NCBI GenBank assembly: GCA_019636555.1
Contig: JAHBXH010000001.1
Location: 1,178,001 to 1,242,000, forward strand
DNA: 64,000 nt
Source of the DNA: Phycisphaeraceae bacterium
Lineage (GTDB): Bacteria > Planctomycetota > Phycisphaerae > Phycisphaerales > UBA1924
Direction of reading: 5' to 3'
The position numbers and the translations under genes were made by a program. Position 1 is the first letter of the stretch, and every line of letters begins with the position of its first letter. Shown one piece after another: positions 16,821 through 25,724 of the stretch. Below the pieces are notes generated by a model that saw only the letters and a list, made by a program, of their open reading frames with translations, had not been told where the DNA came from and ran no database searches.

Positions 16821-17869
16821 GGCTTCCTTGGATCGGCTTTTTTCAGGGGGTTTCTGGACCTTGATATGGACCTTGATATGGACCTTGATTTGACGGACTT
16901 TGTTTGGATTAGAGTTTTTTTATTTCGGGGGCGCGTGCGGGACGGTCCGGCCTTCATCGGCCCGAGAACGGTCTGACCGGACCGTAAGCACCGCAGTAGT
17001 GCAAGATTGATTGCATCCCATGAACGCCCCTTCTCATCCTCTCCCTTGGGGGTTTCGAGGATCATGGGTACGCGGGCGAGTTTGGAGTGGTTCACGAACG
17101 AAGCAAAACCTGAGGCGGAAAGGCCGACGGGGGTGGGTTCGCCGCCGATCGTGCCGCGGCCGAGGTGCTCGTGCCGGTCGAGCTTTGAGCCGACTTTGCC
17201 CTTGGAGTCGTTCAGGTGCATGGCGCGAAGGTTGGCGAGCCCGCAAATCCTGTCGAATTGCTCGATGGCAGCGTCGGCGGAAGCACGAGTGCTCATGTCA
17301 TAGCCCGCGGCGTGCAGGTGGCAGGTGTCGAGGCAGTAGCCGATGCGCTCGGGAGGTGCGGATCGTTCGATTGCCGCGGCACGGATCTGGGAGAGTTCTT
17401 CGAAGGTGCCTCCGAGCTGCGAACCGGCCCCGACGGTTCCTTCGAGACAGACGATCGTGCGGAATCCTTTCGTGCGATTGAAGAGTTCCTGATACGCACG
17501 GGCGATTCGATCGATGCCTTGAGCGGCGGAAGAGGTCGTGTACGCGCCCGGATGGTGTACGAGGATGGGGATCTCGAGCGTCTCGCAGCGCTCGATCTCA
17601 ATAGTCATGAGATCGACGGACTTTTCCCAGAGTTCATTGTCCGGGCTCGCGAGGTTGGAGAGATAGCCGGCGTGGCTGACGACGCGGTCCCGCCAACCGA
17701 GTCGCTTGAGTTCGGTGAGCCAGTTCTTGATTGCGTCCGCTTCGAGGGGTTTGGTCTTCCACTGCTGCTGGTTTTTGGTGAAGACCTGAACCGTGTCCAT
17801 GCCATAGCGCTCGGCTTCGAGCAGCGCCTGATGCATGGAGCCCGAAATGGAGAGATGGGAACCGAACAA
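16817..17869 (-). CDS. nfo: Deoxyribonuclease IV (AP endonuclease) with an extended tail
   Basis: 350 residues; the family is usually about 280. It cuts 5' to abasic sites in base-excision repair. The zinc ligands of the AP2Ec barrel are in VSHAGYL, VHHPGAY, VCLEGTVGAGSQLG (normally ENTAG), YCLDTCHLHAAGYD, HLNDSKGKVGSKLDRHEHLGRG and ILETPKG. Residues beyond about 292 form a Ser/Arg/Lys-rich tail, part of it encoded by three 12-bp repeats. The start must be TTG 17869, because an in-frame TAA lies 12 bases upstream; no Shine-Dalgarno site is present. Confidence 0.92.
   Translation of the reverse strand: MFGSHLSISGSMHQALLEAERYGMDTVQVFTKNQQQWKTKPLEADAIKNWLTELKRLGWRDRVVSHAGYLSNLASPDNELWEKSVDLMTIEIERCETLEIPILVHHPGAYTTSSAAQGIDRIARAYQELFNRTKGFRTIVCLEGTVGAGSQLGGTFEELSQIRAAAIERSAPPERIGYCLDTCHLHAAGYDMSTRASADAAIEQFDRICGLANLRAMHLNDSKGKVGSKLDRHEHLGRGTIGGEPTPVGLSASGFASFVNHSKLARVPMILETPKGEDEKGRSWDAINLALLRCLRSGQTVLGPMKAGPSRTRPRNKKTLIQTKSVKSRSISRSISRSRNPLKKADPRKP
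16856..16891 (-). repeat. Three tandem 12-bp repeats in the nfo tail
   Basis: GGACCTTGATAT occurs at 16856-16867 and 16868-16879, and GGACCTTGATTT at 16880-16891. Read on the coding strand they encode an Ile-Ser-Arg-Ser type repeat. The repeats keep the frame, so copy number changes would only lengthen or shorten the tail. Confidence 0.9.
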
Positions 17870-17875
17870 GAACAG

Positions 17876-17881
17876 AGGTTA
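17876..17881 (-). promoter_or_regulatory. -10 box of a leaderless promoter (nfo)
   Basis: TAACCT on the minus strand ends 6 bases before TTG 17869. It includes the in-frame TAA that forces the TTG start. Confidence 0.4.
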
Positions 17882-17942
17882 GGTGCAGAGGCCGATGAGG
17901 AGCGGCGTGCCCAACCTCTGAGCGCGACATCGATCTCCCCCT

Positions 17943-19422
17943 TCAGGAAGGCTCGATGATCTCTACAACCTGATTTGCCGGCTGATTCCTGATGGTTTGG
18001 ACCCTTCCCGAAGGCCAGCGCACCTCGATCTCCGTCACCTTTGCTGCGTCTCCCAGACCAAAGTGCTGCACCAGATCGGACTGACTGCGGAAACCGCTCC
18101 CGGCGTTGACCTCGCGAAGTTGACTTACCTGTGTGCCGCGGATGCCGGCGCGGGCGGTGATGCGTGCGCCGATCGCTGCGCGATTGGAAGCGTTGCCCTT
18201 GAGTTTCACCTTGATCCAATTGGAGCTTTGCGTGCTGTCGTTGTGGAAGAGCTGCGTGAGTTCGCCATCGCCGGGGCGCACGGGCCATTGACCCAGGAGC
18301 ACATCGAGTTTTCCGTCGTTGTCGTAGTCGGCGACGGCGCAGGAACTCGTGTAAAACACGCGATCGGTGAAGCCCGGGACCGAGACGCGGCGAAACGTGC
18401 CGTCGCCGAGGTTCTCGTAAACAAACGAACCGGCGCCCCAATTCGGAACAATGCAATCAAGGTCGCCGTCGTTATCGAGATCGGCCCACTGGATGAGGCC
18501 GGCGTTGGTGGAGAAGAGCGCGGCATCGCCGAGCGGCGCGGGTTCAAGGCTGCCGCCAACGTTTTTGAAGAGAAGCGCGTTTCCACCTTGCGCACACGCC
18601 ATGGAGAGATCGAGCATGCCGTCGTTGTTGAAATCGACCCAGCACGAGCCGGAGACGGGAAACGGATTCAGTTCGAGCCCGGAGATCGTGCTCGGCGCGA
18701 GCTTCCAATCGCCCGAGTTGCGGAAGAATGCGGGCTTGCCGCTGTTGTTGGGCATGAACAAATCGGGCTTGCCGTCGCCATCAAAATCGCCGAAGTAGGC
18801 GCCCCCGGTCGAGGACTTCAGTTCCGCGAATTCTCCGGTCACGCGGGTGGAATCCACCTTTGCCGTCACCCTTGTAGAAGAAGCTGACGTCGGGGCGCGA
18901 ATAGGCATTGTTGCAGATCAGGAGATCGAGCGCGCCGTCCGAATCGATGTCGGCGAAGACGGAAGAGAACGAGTTCCCCTTGTCGGTGTGGACTGGTGAG
19001 GTGTCGAGGATTTCGAAGCCGCGGTTTCCAGTGCCGCGGGCGAGCACGCAGCCCGCGTTGAGTTGGCACGAAACGGCGACATCGAGGATTCCGTCGTTGT
19101 CGAAATCGGCCCAGGTGCTTCCGCTGCCGTAGGTGATCGCATCGGTGAGGGCGTTGTTTTCATCGAGGGTGAAGCGGCCCTTGCCGTCGCCCCAGTAGAG
19201 ACGGCTGGCTTGGCGCTCGGGCTTTTTGGAGACGTCGTACCCGGCGGTGACCAGGATGTCGATGTTCCCGTCGCCGTCGAAATCGAGCATGCTGACGCCG
19301 CCGTTGCTTTTGTGGTCGGACGTGAGATGCCCGGCATCGACGGACGTGAGCGAGATCTGTCCGCGCGCAGTGCCGCAGACGGAAAGAAGAACTGCCGCGG
19401 CAAGAAACCGTTTCTGAACCAT
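17943..19422 (-). pseudogene. Secreted FG-GAP/VCBS repeat protein with UnbV/ASPIC C-terminus, frameshifted
   Basis: Two frames on the minus strand together make one protein of about 490 residues. The first part (start ATG 19422) has a signal peptide (MVQKRFLAAAVLLSVCGTARG) and calcium-loop repeats such as LDFDGDGNIDILV and ADFDNDGILDVAV. The second part resumes with FGDFDGDGKPDLFM and ADYDNDGKLDVLL and ends in the ASPIC/UnbV signature FGLGDAAKVTEIEVRWPSGR. The frame changes near 18849-18850, where one extra G (plus strand) in GGTGGAATCC breaks an otherwise smooth repeat (removing it restores GGFTRVTG). This is probably a recent mutation or a base-call error. It resembles CRTAC1-type beta-propellers that bind calcium or matrix. 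Confidence 0.82.
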
Positions 19423-19580
19423 GACCCCTTGCTCCCATGTGAAGTGAGCGATCGAGAGACCAAGACGACTTTGAGACCGTCCGCGACATTGAACCGGCTC
19501 GGCTCGAGGAGGTTTCGCGGGGAGCAGCGGAAGATGAGCGTGAAATGGCAAAGTTCTGCGGCGGTTTACTACCATCGACA

Positions 19581-20396
19581 ATGGCTGAATTGCTGAAGAA
19601 TCGGATCGCGGTGGTGACGGGCGCGTCGTCGGGAATCGGCGAGGCGACTGCGCGGGCGCTTGTGGAGGCCGGGTGTCCGGTCGTGCTGAACGCGCGACGG
19701 AAAGAGAAGCTGGCCGCGCTGCAGCGCGAGCTTGGGGAAGAGGATGTTGCAATCGCCGCCGGCGATTGTGCGGATGAGGCGGTCATCCGGGGGATGCTGG
19801 ATCTGGCGCGCGATGAGTTCGGGGGCGGGAAGGGAGAGATTTCTCCCAAGCGCGAGGCGGACCTGATCGTGATCAACGCGGGGCGCGGGCTGGGCGGGAC
19901 GGCGATCACATCGGACGAGAAACAGTGGGACGATCTGATCCGAACGAACATTTCGGCGGCGGCGCGGATGATCCGTGCGGCGGGAAAGCGGCTGCTCGAA
20001 TCGGTCGCGGAGAAAGATATCCGTCACGATGGCAAGTGGCTGGATCGGCCGCGGGACATTGTGATCCTCGGATCGGTGGTGGGGAGGCACGTCTCGCCGT
20101 TCTCGAGTTTCTATTCGTGCACGAAGGCGGCGGTGCAGACGCTCGCGGAGGGAACGCGGCGCGAACTCGGGCCGAAGGGGATTCGAGTGACACTTGTCGA
20201 GCCCGCGTTTGTGACGAGCGAGTTTCAGTCGGTCGCGGGGTATTCACCGGATTGGTACAAGCAGATGGTGGAGAAATTTGGGCCGATGCTCAGCCCAGCC
20301 GACGTCGCGCGGATGATTGTGTTTGCCGTGAGCCAGCCGGCGCATGTGCATGTCAGCGATGTGTTGATCAGGCCGACGCGGCAGGAGTATCCGTAA
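19581..20396 (+). CDS. Short-chain dehydrogenase/reductase
   Basis: About 271 residues of the classical SDR family: NAD(P)-binding TGASSGIG at residues 13-20, an NAGRG variant of NNAG, catalytic Ser in ILGSVVG, and YSCTKAA giving the YxxxK pair. The substrate is not predictable. Between the beta-4 strand and the NAG motif there are extra residues (GGGKGEISPKREA). ATG 19581 is preferred over 19545 because the nucleotide-binding strand starts just after it; TACCAT ends 5 bases upstream. It is divergent from the FG-GAP gene. Confidence 0.88.
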   Translation: MAELLKNRIAVVTGASSGIGEATARALVEAGCPVVLNARRKEKLAALQRELGEEDVAIAAGDCADEAVIRGMLDLARDEFGGGKGEISPKREADLIVINAGRGLGGTAITSDEKQWDDLIRTNISAAARMIRAAGKRLLESVAEKDIRHDGKWLDRPRDIVILGSVVGRHVSPFSSFYSCTKAAVQTLAEGTRRELGPKGIRVTLVEPAFVTSEFQSVAGYSPDWYKQMVEKFGPMLSPADVARMIVFAVSQPAHVHVSDVLIRPTRQEYP

Positions 20397-20476
20397 CCTG
20401 GGAGTAACCGTTCGCCGCGGCATTTCCAATCGTGCATCTTTAAGGCGCAAAGGCATTCGGCGACCGATAACACGGA

Positions 20477-20505
20477 TTGGTAAGACAACCAATTACCGGT
20501 ATGCT
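20477..20505 (+). promoter_or_regulatory. Complete leaderless promoter (kelch/dockerin-like gene)
   Basis: TTGGTA (20477-20482), a 17-base spacer, and TATGCT (20500-20505), ending 7 bases before ATG 20513. This is the clearest -35/-10 pair of the leaderless set. ATTGGT and ACCAAT also form a 6-bp inverted repeat around 20476-20493. Confidence 0.55.
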
Positions 20506-20512
20506 CTGAACC

Positions 20513-23014
20513 ATGCGCACCATTCGCTCTTGCGTTCGCGGAATTTGCAGATCGGCACGCTGGAATTGCACCATCGTCACGGTTGCGCAACTTTTCTTAT
20601 TCGTGCAAGTGCTCGCACAACAACCCAATTGGAGCAGCGTTCCCACGCCGATCGCGAGAGAAGGCGCTGGCGTTGTGTATGACCAGAAAAGAGGGGTCAC
20701 CGTTCTTTTTGGCGGGATTACGGGATGCTACAACCTGCGGTCGGATACGTGGGAATGGGACGGCGGCCGGTGGATTCCTTTCGAAGGGGCGGGTCCGAGT
20801 CCACGTTGGAACACTGCGATGGCCTTTGACGAACGACGAGGGAGGTCAGTTCTGTTTGGTGGGAGTGCTGTCGGGGGTTCGGGGCCCGGCGCTGTCGTTG
20901 TCGGTGCGTATCTACAAGATACTTGGGTCTGGAAAGAGCGGTCATGGGAGTGGCTTTCCGAGGGAGGTCCTTCAGGACGCCACCGCCACGCCTTGACATA
21001 TGACTCTTGTCGGGACGTGATCGTTCTGTTTGGCGGTGAAACTGTCAGTTCCAATTACTTTGGCGATACGTGGGAGTTTGACGGTAACTCTTGGAAACAG
21101 ATGGTGACGCCAGTTGCTCCAAGTGCAAGGAGTGGGGCGGGTTTCGCGTTCGACCCGCGGCACGGTGCCGCCGTGCTGTATGGCGGATTAACAGCGCTCG
21201 GCAATTCCGCCGAAACTTGGATCTACGGTCCAAGTGGGTGGAAGCTTGCAGCCACAACTGGACCTGGGCCCAGAAGCGACGCGCCGCTCTGCTTTGATCG
21301 CGATCGGTCGGTGATTCTCTTCGTCGGCCAATCGGGCACATCGACCGATTCGTGGGAATGGGATGGCGTCCGATGGCGGAATCAGCGAGCTGGCCCCCCC
21401 CCGCCGGTGCGATCTCAAATGATCTACGACTTCGGTCGCTCAGTTTCTGTGGTCCCCAGCGGCGAAAAAAAGTGCTATGCGCTTTCCGTCATGTCGGAGA
21501 GATCGCCCAGCATGGATTGGACACAGGTCCGATCCGGAGCTATCGACCCGCGAACGCAGTTCGCCGCGGCATACGACTCCTGGCGGAATCGACTCGTGGT
21601 CCACGGGGGCTTGGATGACAGCGGAACATTCCAAAACGACAGCCTCGCAAAAGAAGGACTGCTTTGGAGCAGGCCGTTCTTTGGATCGGTTTCGACCCGC
21701 GCCGCCCATGCGATGGCGTTCGATGACCTCCGGGGAGTACTCGTCTTGTTTGGGGGCCGAACGGCGACCGCTGTCTTGGGCGACACATATGAGTTGGGAG
21801 ACGGTGTTTGGACAAGGCGAGCGACGACCGGACCTTCTTCCCGGCAGAGCCATGCGATGGCGTTTGACCCTGCTCACCAGTATGTGTTGCTATTCGGCGG
21901 ATCGGGGACGCCGAGTGGCAGTTCGCTGCAGGGCGACACGTGGAAATGGAATGGGACGAGTTGGACCCGCGTCGCCACCGCAGGCCCCTCGGCGCGCCGC
22001 GCTGCGTCGATGGCTTTCGATGAATTGCGGGGTGAGGTCGTGCTATTCGGTGGAGAAAATCTCACGGCGTTTCTTGGAGACACGTGGACTTGGAATGGAT
22101 CCGTCTGGACCATACGCACATCGGAAGGCCCCTCACCTCGAAGCGGCGCCTCGATGTCCTTCGATATCGGTCGCGGCTCCGTCATCCTTTCTGGCGGACG
22201 CGATGGAAGTGGACCGATTGGAGACACTTGGCAATGGAACGGTTCATACTGGGAAGCGGTGCCGGTTGCTTCTCCGGCAAAGGCTAGGTCCGCGATGGTT
22301 TTCGACCATCAACGTCGTTCACTCGTGTTGTTCGGAGGCGGTGCGGACACCGACGGACAACTCTGGGAGTATCGAGAACCTTGTGAGCATTTCGGCCTGG
22401 TCGCGCAATCTTCAGGTGACATCGCCAATGCATTGCGATTCGCATCAGCGTTCGTCGAGCCGCGTTCAGATGTCTCCGGCAAAATTGAATGGCAATGGGC
22501 CGTTTCTTCCGACGGGCCCTGGAGTGTGCTCAGTGAGGGAGTGAGCAATCTGGGTGATAGTTTTGAAGCAGAAGCGCGGGGAACGAACGCATCGCATTTG
22601 CGAGTTGGAGCGCACTGGCCCTCGTGGGGCGTGCGATGGGTACGAGCTACGTTTGCCAGCTTTTGTGACTCATGGGCATCCGAGCCCGTGAGAATCGTGT
22701 TCTCACCGGTTGATCTTGACGGTGACGGAATTGTCACCATGGCGGACTTCGATGTTTTTTCTAGCGCGTACGACATTTTGCTATGCGACGAGTTGGAAAT
22801 GCCAATCGGCTGCAGCTGTGACTACAACCACGACGGCGTTGTGGACGATCTTGACTGGCAAATATTCGTCCAAGCTTTCAATGCCGACCTGAGTACTGAG
22901 ACAAAGGACAAATTAAGTGTGAAGCAGCTTCAGGAATTGCGCAAGCGACTAGAATCGGGCAAGGGCATTGAAACGAGCCGTGCGCTGGAAGCGTCACCAA
23001 CCATGAATCGCTAG
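20513..23014 (+). CDS. Secreted kelch-repeat protein with dockerin-like calcium-loop pair
   Basis: 833 residues. An N-terminal signal (hydrophobic stretch about residues 20-35, ending LAQQ) leads into about ten kelch blades of a beta-propeller, each with the pattern VLFGG....DTWEWDG..W and RS..AMAFD. Near residues 734-746 and 769-781 are two EF-hand-like loops (DLDGDGIVTMADF; DYNHDGVVDDLDW) as in dockerin modules. Cysteines CDELEMPIGCSC lie between. It is probably secreted; the ligand is unknown. Its base composition is visibly more A/T-rich than its neighbours. Its stop shares the CTAG at 23011-23014 with the convergent peptidase. Confidence 0.85.
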   Translation: MRTIRSCVRGICRSARWNCTIVTVAQLFLFVQVLAQQPNWSSVPTPIAREGAGVVYDQKRGVTVLFGGITGCYNLRSDTWEWDGGRWIPFEGAGPSPRWNTAMAFDERRGRSVLFGGSAVGGSGPGAVVVGAYLQDTWVWKERSWEWLSEGGPSGRHRHALTYDSCRDVIVLFGGETVSSNYFGDTWEFDGNSWKQMVTPVAPSARSGAGFAFDPRHGAAVLYGGLTALGNSAETWIYGPSGWKLAATTGPGPRSDAPLCFDRDRSVILFVGQSGTSTDSWEWDGVRWRNQRAGPPPPVRSQMIYDFGRSVSVVPSGEKKCYALSVMSERSPSMDWTQVRSGAIDPRTQFAAAYDSWRNRLVVHGGLDDSGTFQNDSLAKEGLLWSRPFFGSVSTRAAHAMAFDDLRGVLVLFGGRTATAVLGDTYELGDGVWTRRATTGPSSRQSHAMAFDPAHQYVLLFGGSGTPSGSSLQGDTWKWNGTSWTRVATAGPSARRAASMAFDELRGEVVLFGGENLTAFLGDTWTWNGSVWTIRTSEGPSPRSGASMSFDIGRGSVILSGGRDGSGPIGDTWQWNGSYWEAVPVASPAKARSAMVFDHQRRSLVLFGGGADTDGQLWEYREPCEHFGLVAQSSGDIANALRFASAFVEPRSDVSGKIEWQWAVSSDGPWSVLSEGVSNLGDSFEAEARGTNASHLRVGAHWPSWGVRWVRATFASFCDSWASEPVRIVFSPVDLDGDGIVTMADFDVFSSAYDILLCDELEMPIGCSCDYNHDGVVDDLDWQIFVQAFNADLSTETKDKLSVKQLQELRKRLESGKGIETSRALEASPTMNR

Positions 23015-24042
23015 CTGCTATTACGGGCGATTCTTTCGATAGTTTTGACTAGCCCTTCGGTCACTCGCGCAAACCGATCGAAGTCGATGGTGTCCGGCGT
23101 ATCGCTCGCACGGTGGTAGTTGGGGTTGCGGAAGTTTGCGGTGTCGGTGACCATGAGTGCCGGATAGCCGCATCGCCAGAAGGCGTAGTGATCGGAGCGG
23201 CCGATATCGCGGATGAGTTCTGGGAGCGCGGCGCCCTCGCTTGGGAATTGCGTGGACTCGCGGAACGCGCGGACGCATTGTTTCACCAGCGCGCGATCGT
23301 GATAGCGGGAGACAAAGGCAACGAAGTTGCCGGTGCTGGGGTAGAGGCTCGAGAGCGGCGGCGGGTATTTCTGTGAATTCGGGGCGTCGGTGTAGTAGCC
23401 GATCGATTCGAGGCTGAGCATGGCGACGATGTTGTCGCCGGCGGCTTTGCACTTTTCCGCGTAGATCCAGCTTCCCATGTCAGGGGTGCCGCCGGTCGGG
23501 AGTTCTTCGTTGGGAAAGAAGACGAAGCGGATGGTGCGGGGTTGGGGCTTGCCCGCGAAGGCCTTCGCGAGGGCCAGAACAGCGGCGCAGCCGCTCGCGT
23601 TGTCGTCGGCGCCGGGGGAACGCTGCGTCGTGTCGTAGTGTGCGCCGACAACGATGACTTCATCCGGGTGCGAAGTGCCCTTCAGCGTTGCTTCCAGGTT
23701 GGGCGTGAGGATTCCCTTGGAAGGGAAGGAGTGATCGACGACGGTGTAACCGAGAGATTCCAGTCGCTGCTTGAGATAGAGCGCCGCTTCGGCGAGTTCC
23801 TTGGGGTGATAGATGCTGCGCTTGCCGACATCGGAAGCCAGATGCGTGACGGTCGCACGGAGTTCGGCCGCGAGTTGGCGCTGCGATTCGGTCGGAGCCG
23901 GAAGCGAACCCGAAAAGGAAGCACCGGGCATGCGGATCATCGCGGCGTAGCCGTAGATTGCCAGCCCGAAGAGCGACGCAAACGCGACCGCGGCGCACAC
24001 CAAGACAACTTTGAGTACTTTTTGAAGACGGGGTCGGGGCAT
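23011..24042 (-). CDS. M28-family zinc metallopeptidase, membrane anchored
   Basis: About 343 residues. An N-terminal membrane helix (residues 10-32) is followed by an M28 peptidase domain. Zinc ligands and catalytic residues are visible: VVGAHYDT (His), GADDNASGCAAV (Asp), FFPNEELP (Glu pair), LSLESIGYY, and GRSDHYAFWRCGYPALMVTDT (His). Members are aminopeptidases or related exopeptidases acting outside the cytoplasm. ATG 24042 is preferred over 24099 since a TATTCT box ends 8 bases before it and the helix follows directly. Confidence 0.9.
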   Translation of the reverse strand: MPRPRLQKVLKVVLVCAAVAFASLFGLAIYGYAAMIRMPGASFSGSLPAPTESQRQLAAELRATVTHLASDVGKRSIYHPKELAEAALYLKQRLESLGYTVVDHSFPSKGILTPNLEATLKGTSHPDEVIVVGAHYDTTQRSPGADDNASGCAAVLALAKAFAGKPQPRTIRFVFFPNEELPTGGTPDMGSWIYAEKCKAAGDNIVAMLSLESIGYYTDAPNSQKYPPPLSSLYPSTGNFVAFVSRYHDRALVKQCVRAFRESTQFPSEGAALPELIRDIGRSDHYAFWRCGYPALMVTDTANFRNPNYHRASDTPDTIDFDRFARVTEGLVKTIERIARNSS

Positions 24043-24050
24043 GTTTCGTG

Positions 24051-24056
24051 AGAATA
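24051..24056 (-). promoter_or_regulatory. -10 box of a leaderless promoter (M28 peptidase)
   Basis: TATTCT on the minus strand ends 8 bases before ATG 24042. It lies just after the gdhA terminator, so the peptidase has its own transcript. Confidence 0.5.
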
Positions 24057-24088
24057 CTGAAGGTGCGTGCGGCACGGGGCGCAAGAAA

Positions 24089-24111
24089 AAGCCCCGCATG
24101 GGGCGGGGCTT
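24089..24111 (-). terminator. Rho-independent terminator of gdhA
   Basis: Perfect 9-bp stem AAGCCCCGC/GCGGGGCTT with loop ATGGG, followed on the minus strand by TTTTTC. It lies 23 bases after the gdhA stop codon. Confidence 0.9.
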
Positions 24112-24133
24112 GTGAAGCGATCGCAGAAACGGA

Positions 24134-25492
24134 TTACGGGAAGATGCCGCGGGCGGCGTAGGCCTGATTCAGGCGCTCGCATGCCGCGATGTACGCCGCG
24201 GAGCGGAGATCGCAGTTGTACTTGCGCCGGGCGTCGCGGGTCTTGGACGCGGCCTTGACCATGTGCTTGTTGAGTTCGCGATCGACGTGTTCGAGATCCC
24301 AGGACTGATAGGTCTTGTTCTGGACCCATTCGAAATAGGAGACGGTGACGCCGCCGGCGTTGCAGAGAATGGCGGGAAGGACCTCGATGCCGCGTTCGGT
24401 GAGGATGCGCTCGCCGCCCGGGGTGGTGGGGGCGTTGGCGCCTTCGGCGATGACAATCGCGTCGATGAGTTTCGCCTCGTCTTCCTGGATCATCTGCTCG
24501 AGTGCGGCGGGGATGAACACATCGACCTTGGTCTTGTAGAACTCTTCCTTGCTGACGGCGGTGGCGTTCGGGTAGCCGCCAACGCCGCCCTTCTTCTGCA
24601 CGTACGTGGCGAGATCGTGGGCGTCGATGCCCTTGTCGTTCTTCAGGAAGCCGGTGTGATCGGCAACCGCGATCATCTTCGCGCCCTTGTCCTGGAAGAT
24701 CTTGCCGGACCACGAGCCGACGTTGCCGAAGCCCAGCACGCTGAAGGTGCACTGCTCGGGCTTGAGATTGAGCTCGGGGAGCATCTCGATCAGCGTGTCG
24801 ACGACGCCCTGTCCGGTCGCTTTTTCGCGACCGAGCGAGCCGCCGTATTCCACCGGCTTTCCGGTGATGACGGCGGACGGATCCTTGCCACCGACGTCGG
24901 CGAGGAAGGAGTAGGTGTCGGCGATCCAGGCCATGTGCTGCGCGTTGGATCCGACGTCGGGCGCGGGAATGTCGTAATCCGGTCCGATGCCGTGAGCGAT
25001 GGCGGTGGTGAAGCGACGGACGATGCGCTCCATCTCTGCGTTGCTGTGCTTACGCGGGTCGACTTTGACGCCGCCCTTGCCGCCACCGAAGGGGACGCCG
25101 ACAAGCGAACACTTCATGGTCATGAGAAAGGCAAGCGACTTCACGTCGTCGAGATGAACGTCCTGGTGGAAGCGGAGACCGCCCTTGTACGGACCGAGCG
25201 CGTTGTTGTGCTGAACGCGGTAGCCCTTGAAGAGCCGGTAGTGACCGTCGTCCATCTTCACGGGGAAGTGGACCATGATCTCGGTCTTGGGCTGCGCGAG
25301 GATGATCTGTACGCGATGGGGCAGACCCATCAGCTCCGCGGCGTAGAGCATCGCGCCGACGGTCTGGCGATACAGGTTGTGCGGATCGGTCGGAAAGCCA
25401 AGCTCATCGAAGATCGGAGAGTTGTAACTCGCGGGCGGGACGTTCTTCGGTTTTTGCATCGGGGTCGCTGGAGGCTTGGCAAGGGTGGTCAT
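24134..25492 (-). CDS. gdhA: Glutamate dehydrogenase (Glu/Leu/Phe/Val dehydrogenase family)
   Basis: About 452 residues. It interconverts glutamate with 2-oxoglutarate and ammonia. Visible: GPYKGGLRFHQDVHLDDVKSLAFLMT, catalytic-lysine motif VPFGGGKGGVKVDP, PAPDVGSNAQHMAWIADTY, the dinucleotide-binding GFGNVGSW, and AEGANAPTTPGG. The length and layout fit the hexameric (about 420-450 residue) class with a slightly extended N-terminus. Cofactor preference cannot be decided. ATG 25492 is chosen over an upstream start at 25567 that adds unrelated residues. It is divergent from the small gene at 25725. Confidence 0.95.
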   Translation of the reverse strand: MTTLAKPPATPMQKPKNVPPASYNSPIFDELGFPTDPHNLYRQTVGAMLYAAELMGLPHRVQIILAQPKTEIMVHFPVKMDDGHYRLFKGYRVQHNNALGPYKGGLRFHQDVHLDDVKSLAFLMTMKCSLVGVPFGGGKGGVKVDPRKHSNAEMERIVRRFTTAIAHGIGPDYDIPAPDVGSNAQHMAWIADTYSFLADVGGKDPSAVITGKPVEYGGSLGREKATGQGVVDTLIEMLPELNLKPEQCTFSVLGFGNVGSWSGKIFQDKGAKMIAVADHTGFLKNDKGIDAHDLATYVQKKGGVGGYPNATAVSKEEFYKTKVDVFIPAALEQMIQEDEAKLIDAIVIAEGANAPTTPGGERILTERGIEVLPAILCNAGGVTVSYFEWVQNKTYQSWDLEHVDRELNKHMVKAASKTRDARRKYNCDLRSAAYIAACERLNQAYAARGIFP

Positions 25493-25724
25493 AGATATAT
25501 CCGCAAGGTGAATCGGCGGAGGAGCGGTCGGCACATCGAGCTGACTGATTGCCCGGGCGACCCCCACGGCGTCCGCTGGGCCGGGCCTGAATAGTAGTGG
25601 AGGCGGGAGGCCACTGTCGAGGGAGGTTTGGAGAGCGCGGCAACGCTGAAAACACTGCGCATTTCCCCACTGAAAGCGCTTCCAAATGCTCGGGCGCGCT
25701 GGGCCACCGGCCTTTCATTCCGTG

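Noticed and set aside
17605..18456. 283-residue minus-strand frame between nfo and the FG-GAP gene
   Set aside because: It overlaps both real genes out of frame and is Arg-rich without motif.
18840..18870. Programmed ribosomal frameshift in the FG-GAP gene
   Set aside because: No slippery sequence, stimulatory hairpin or in-frame pause codon is evident at the site.
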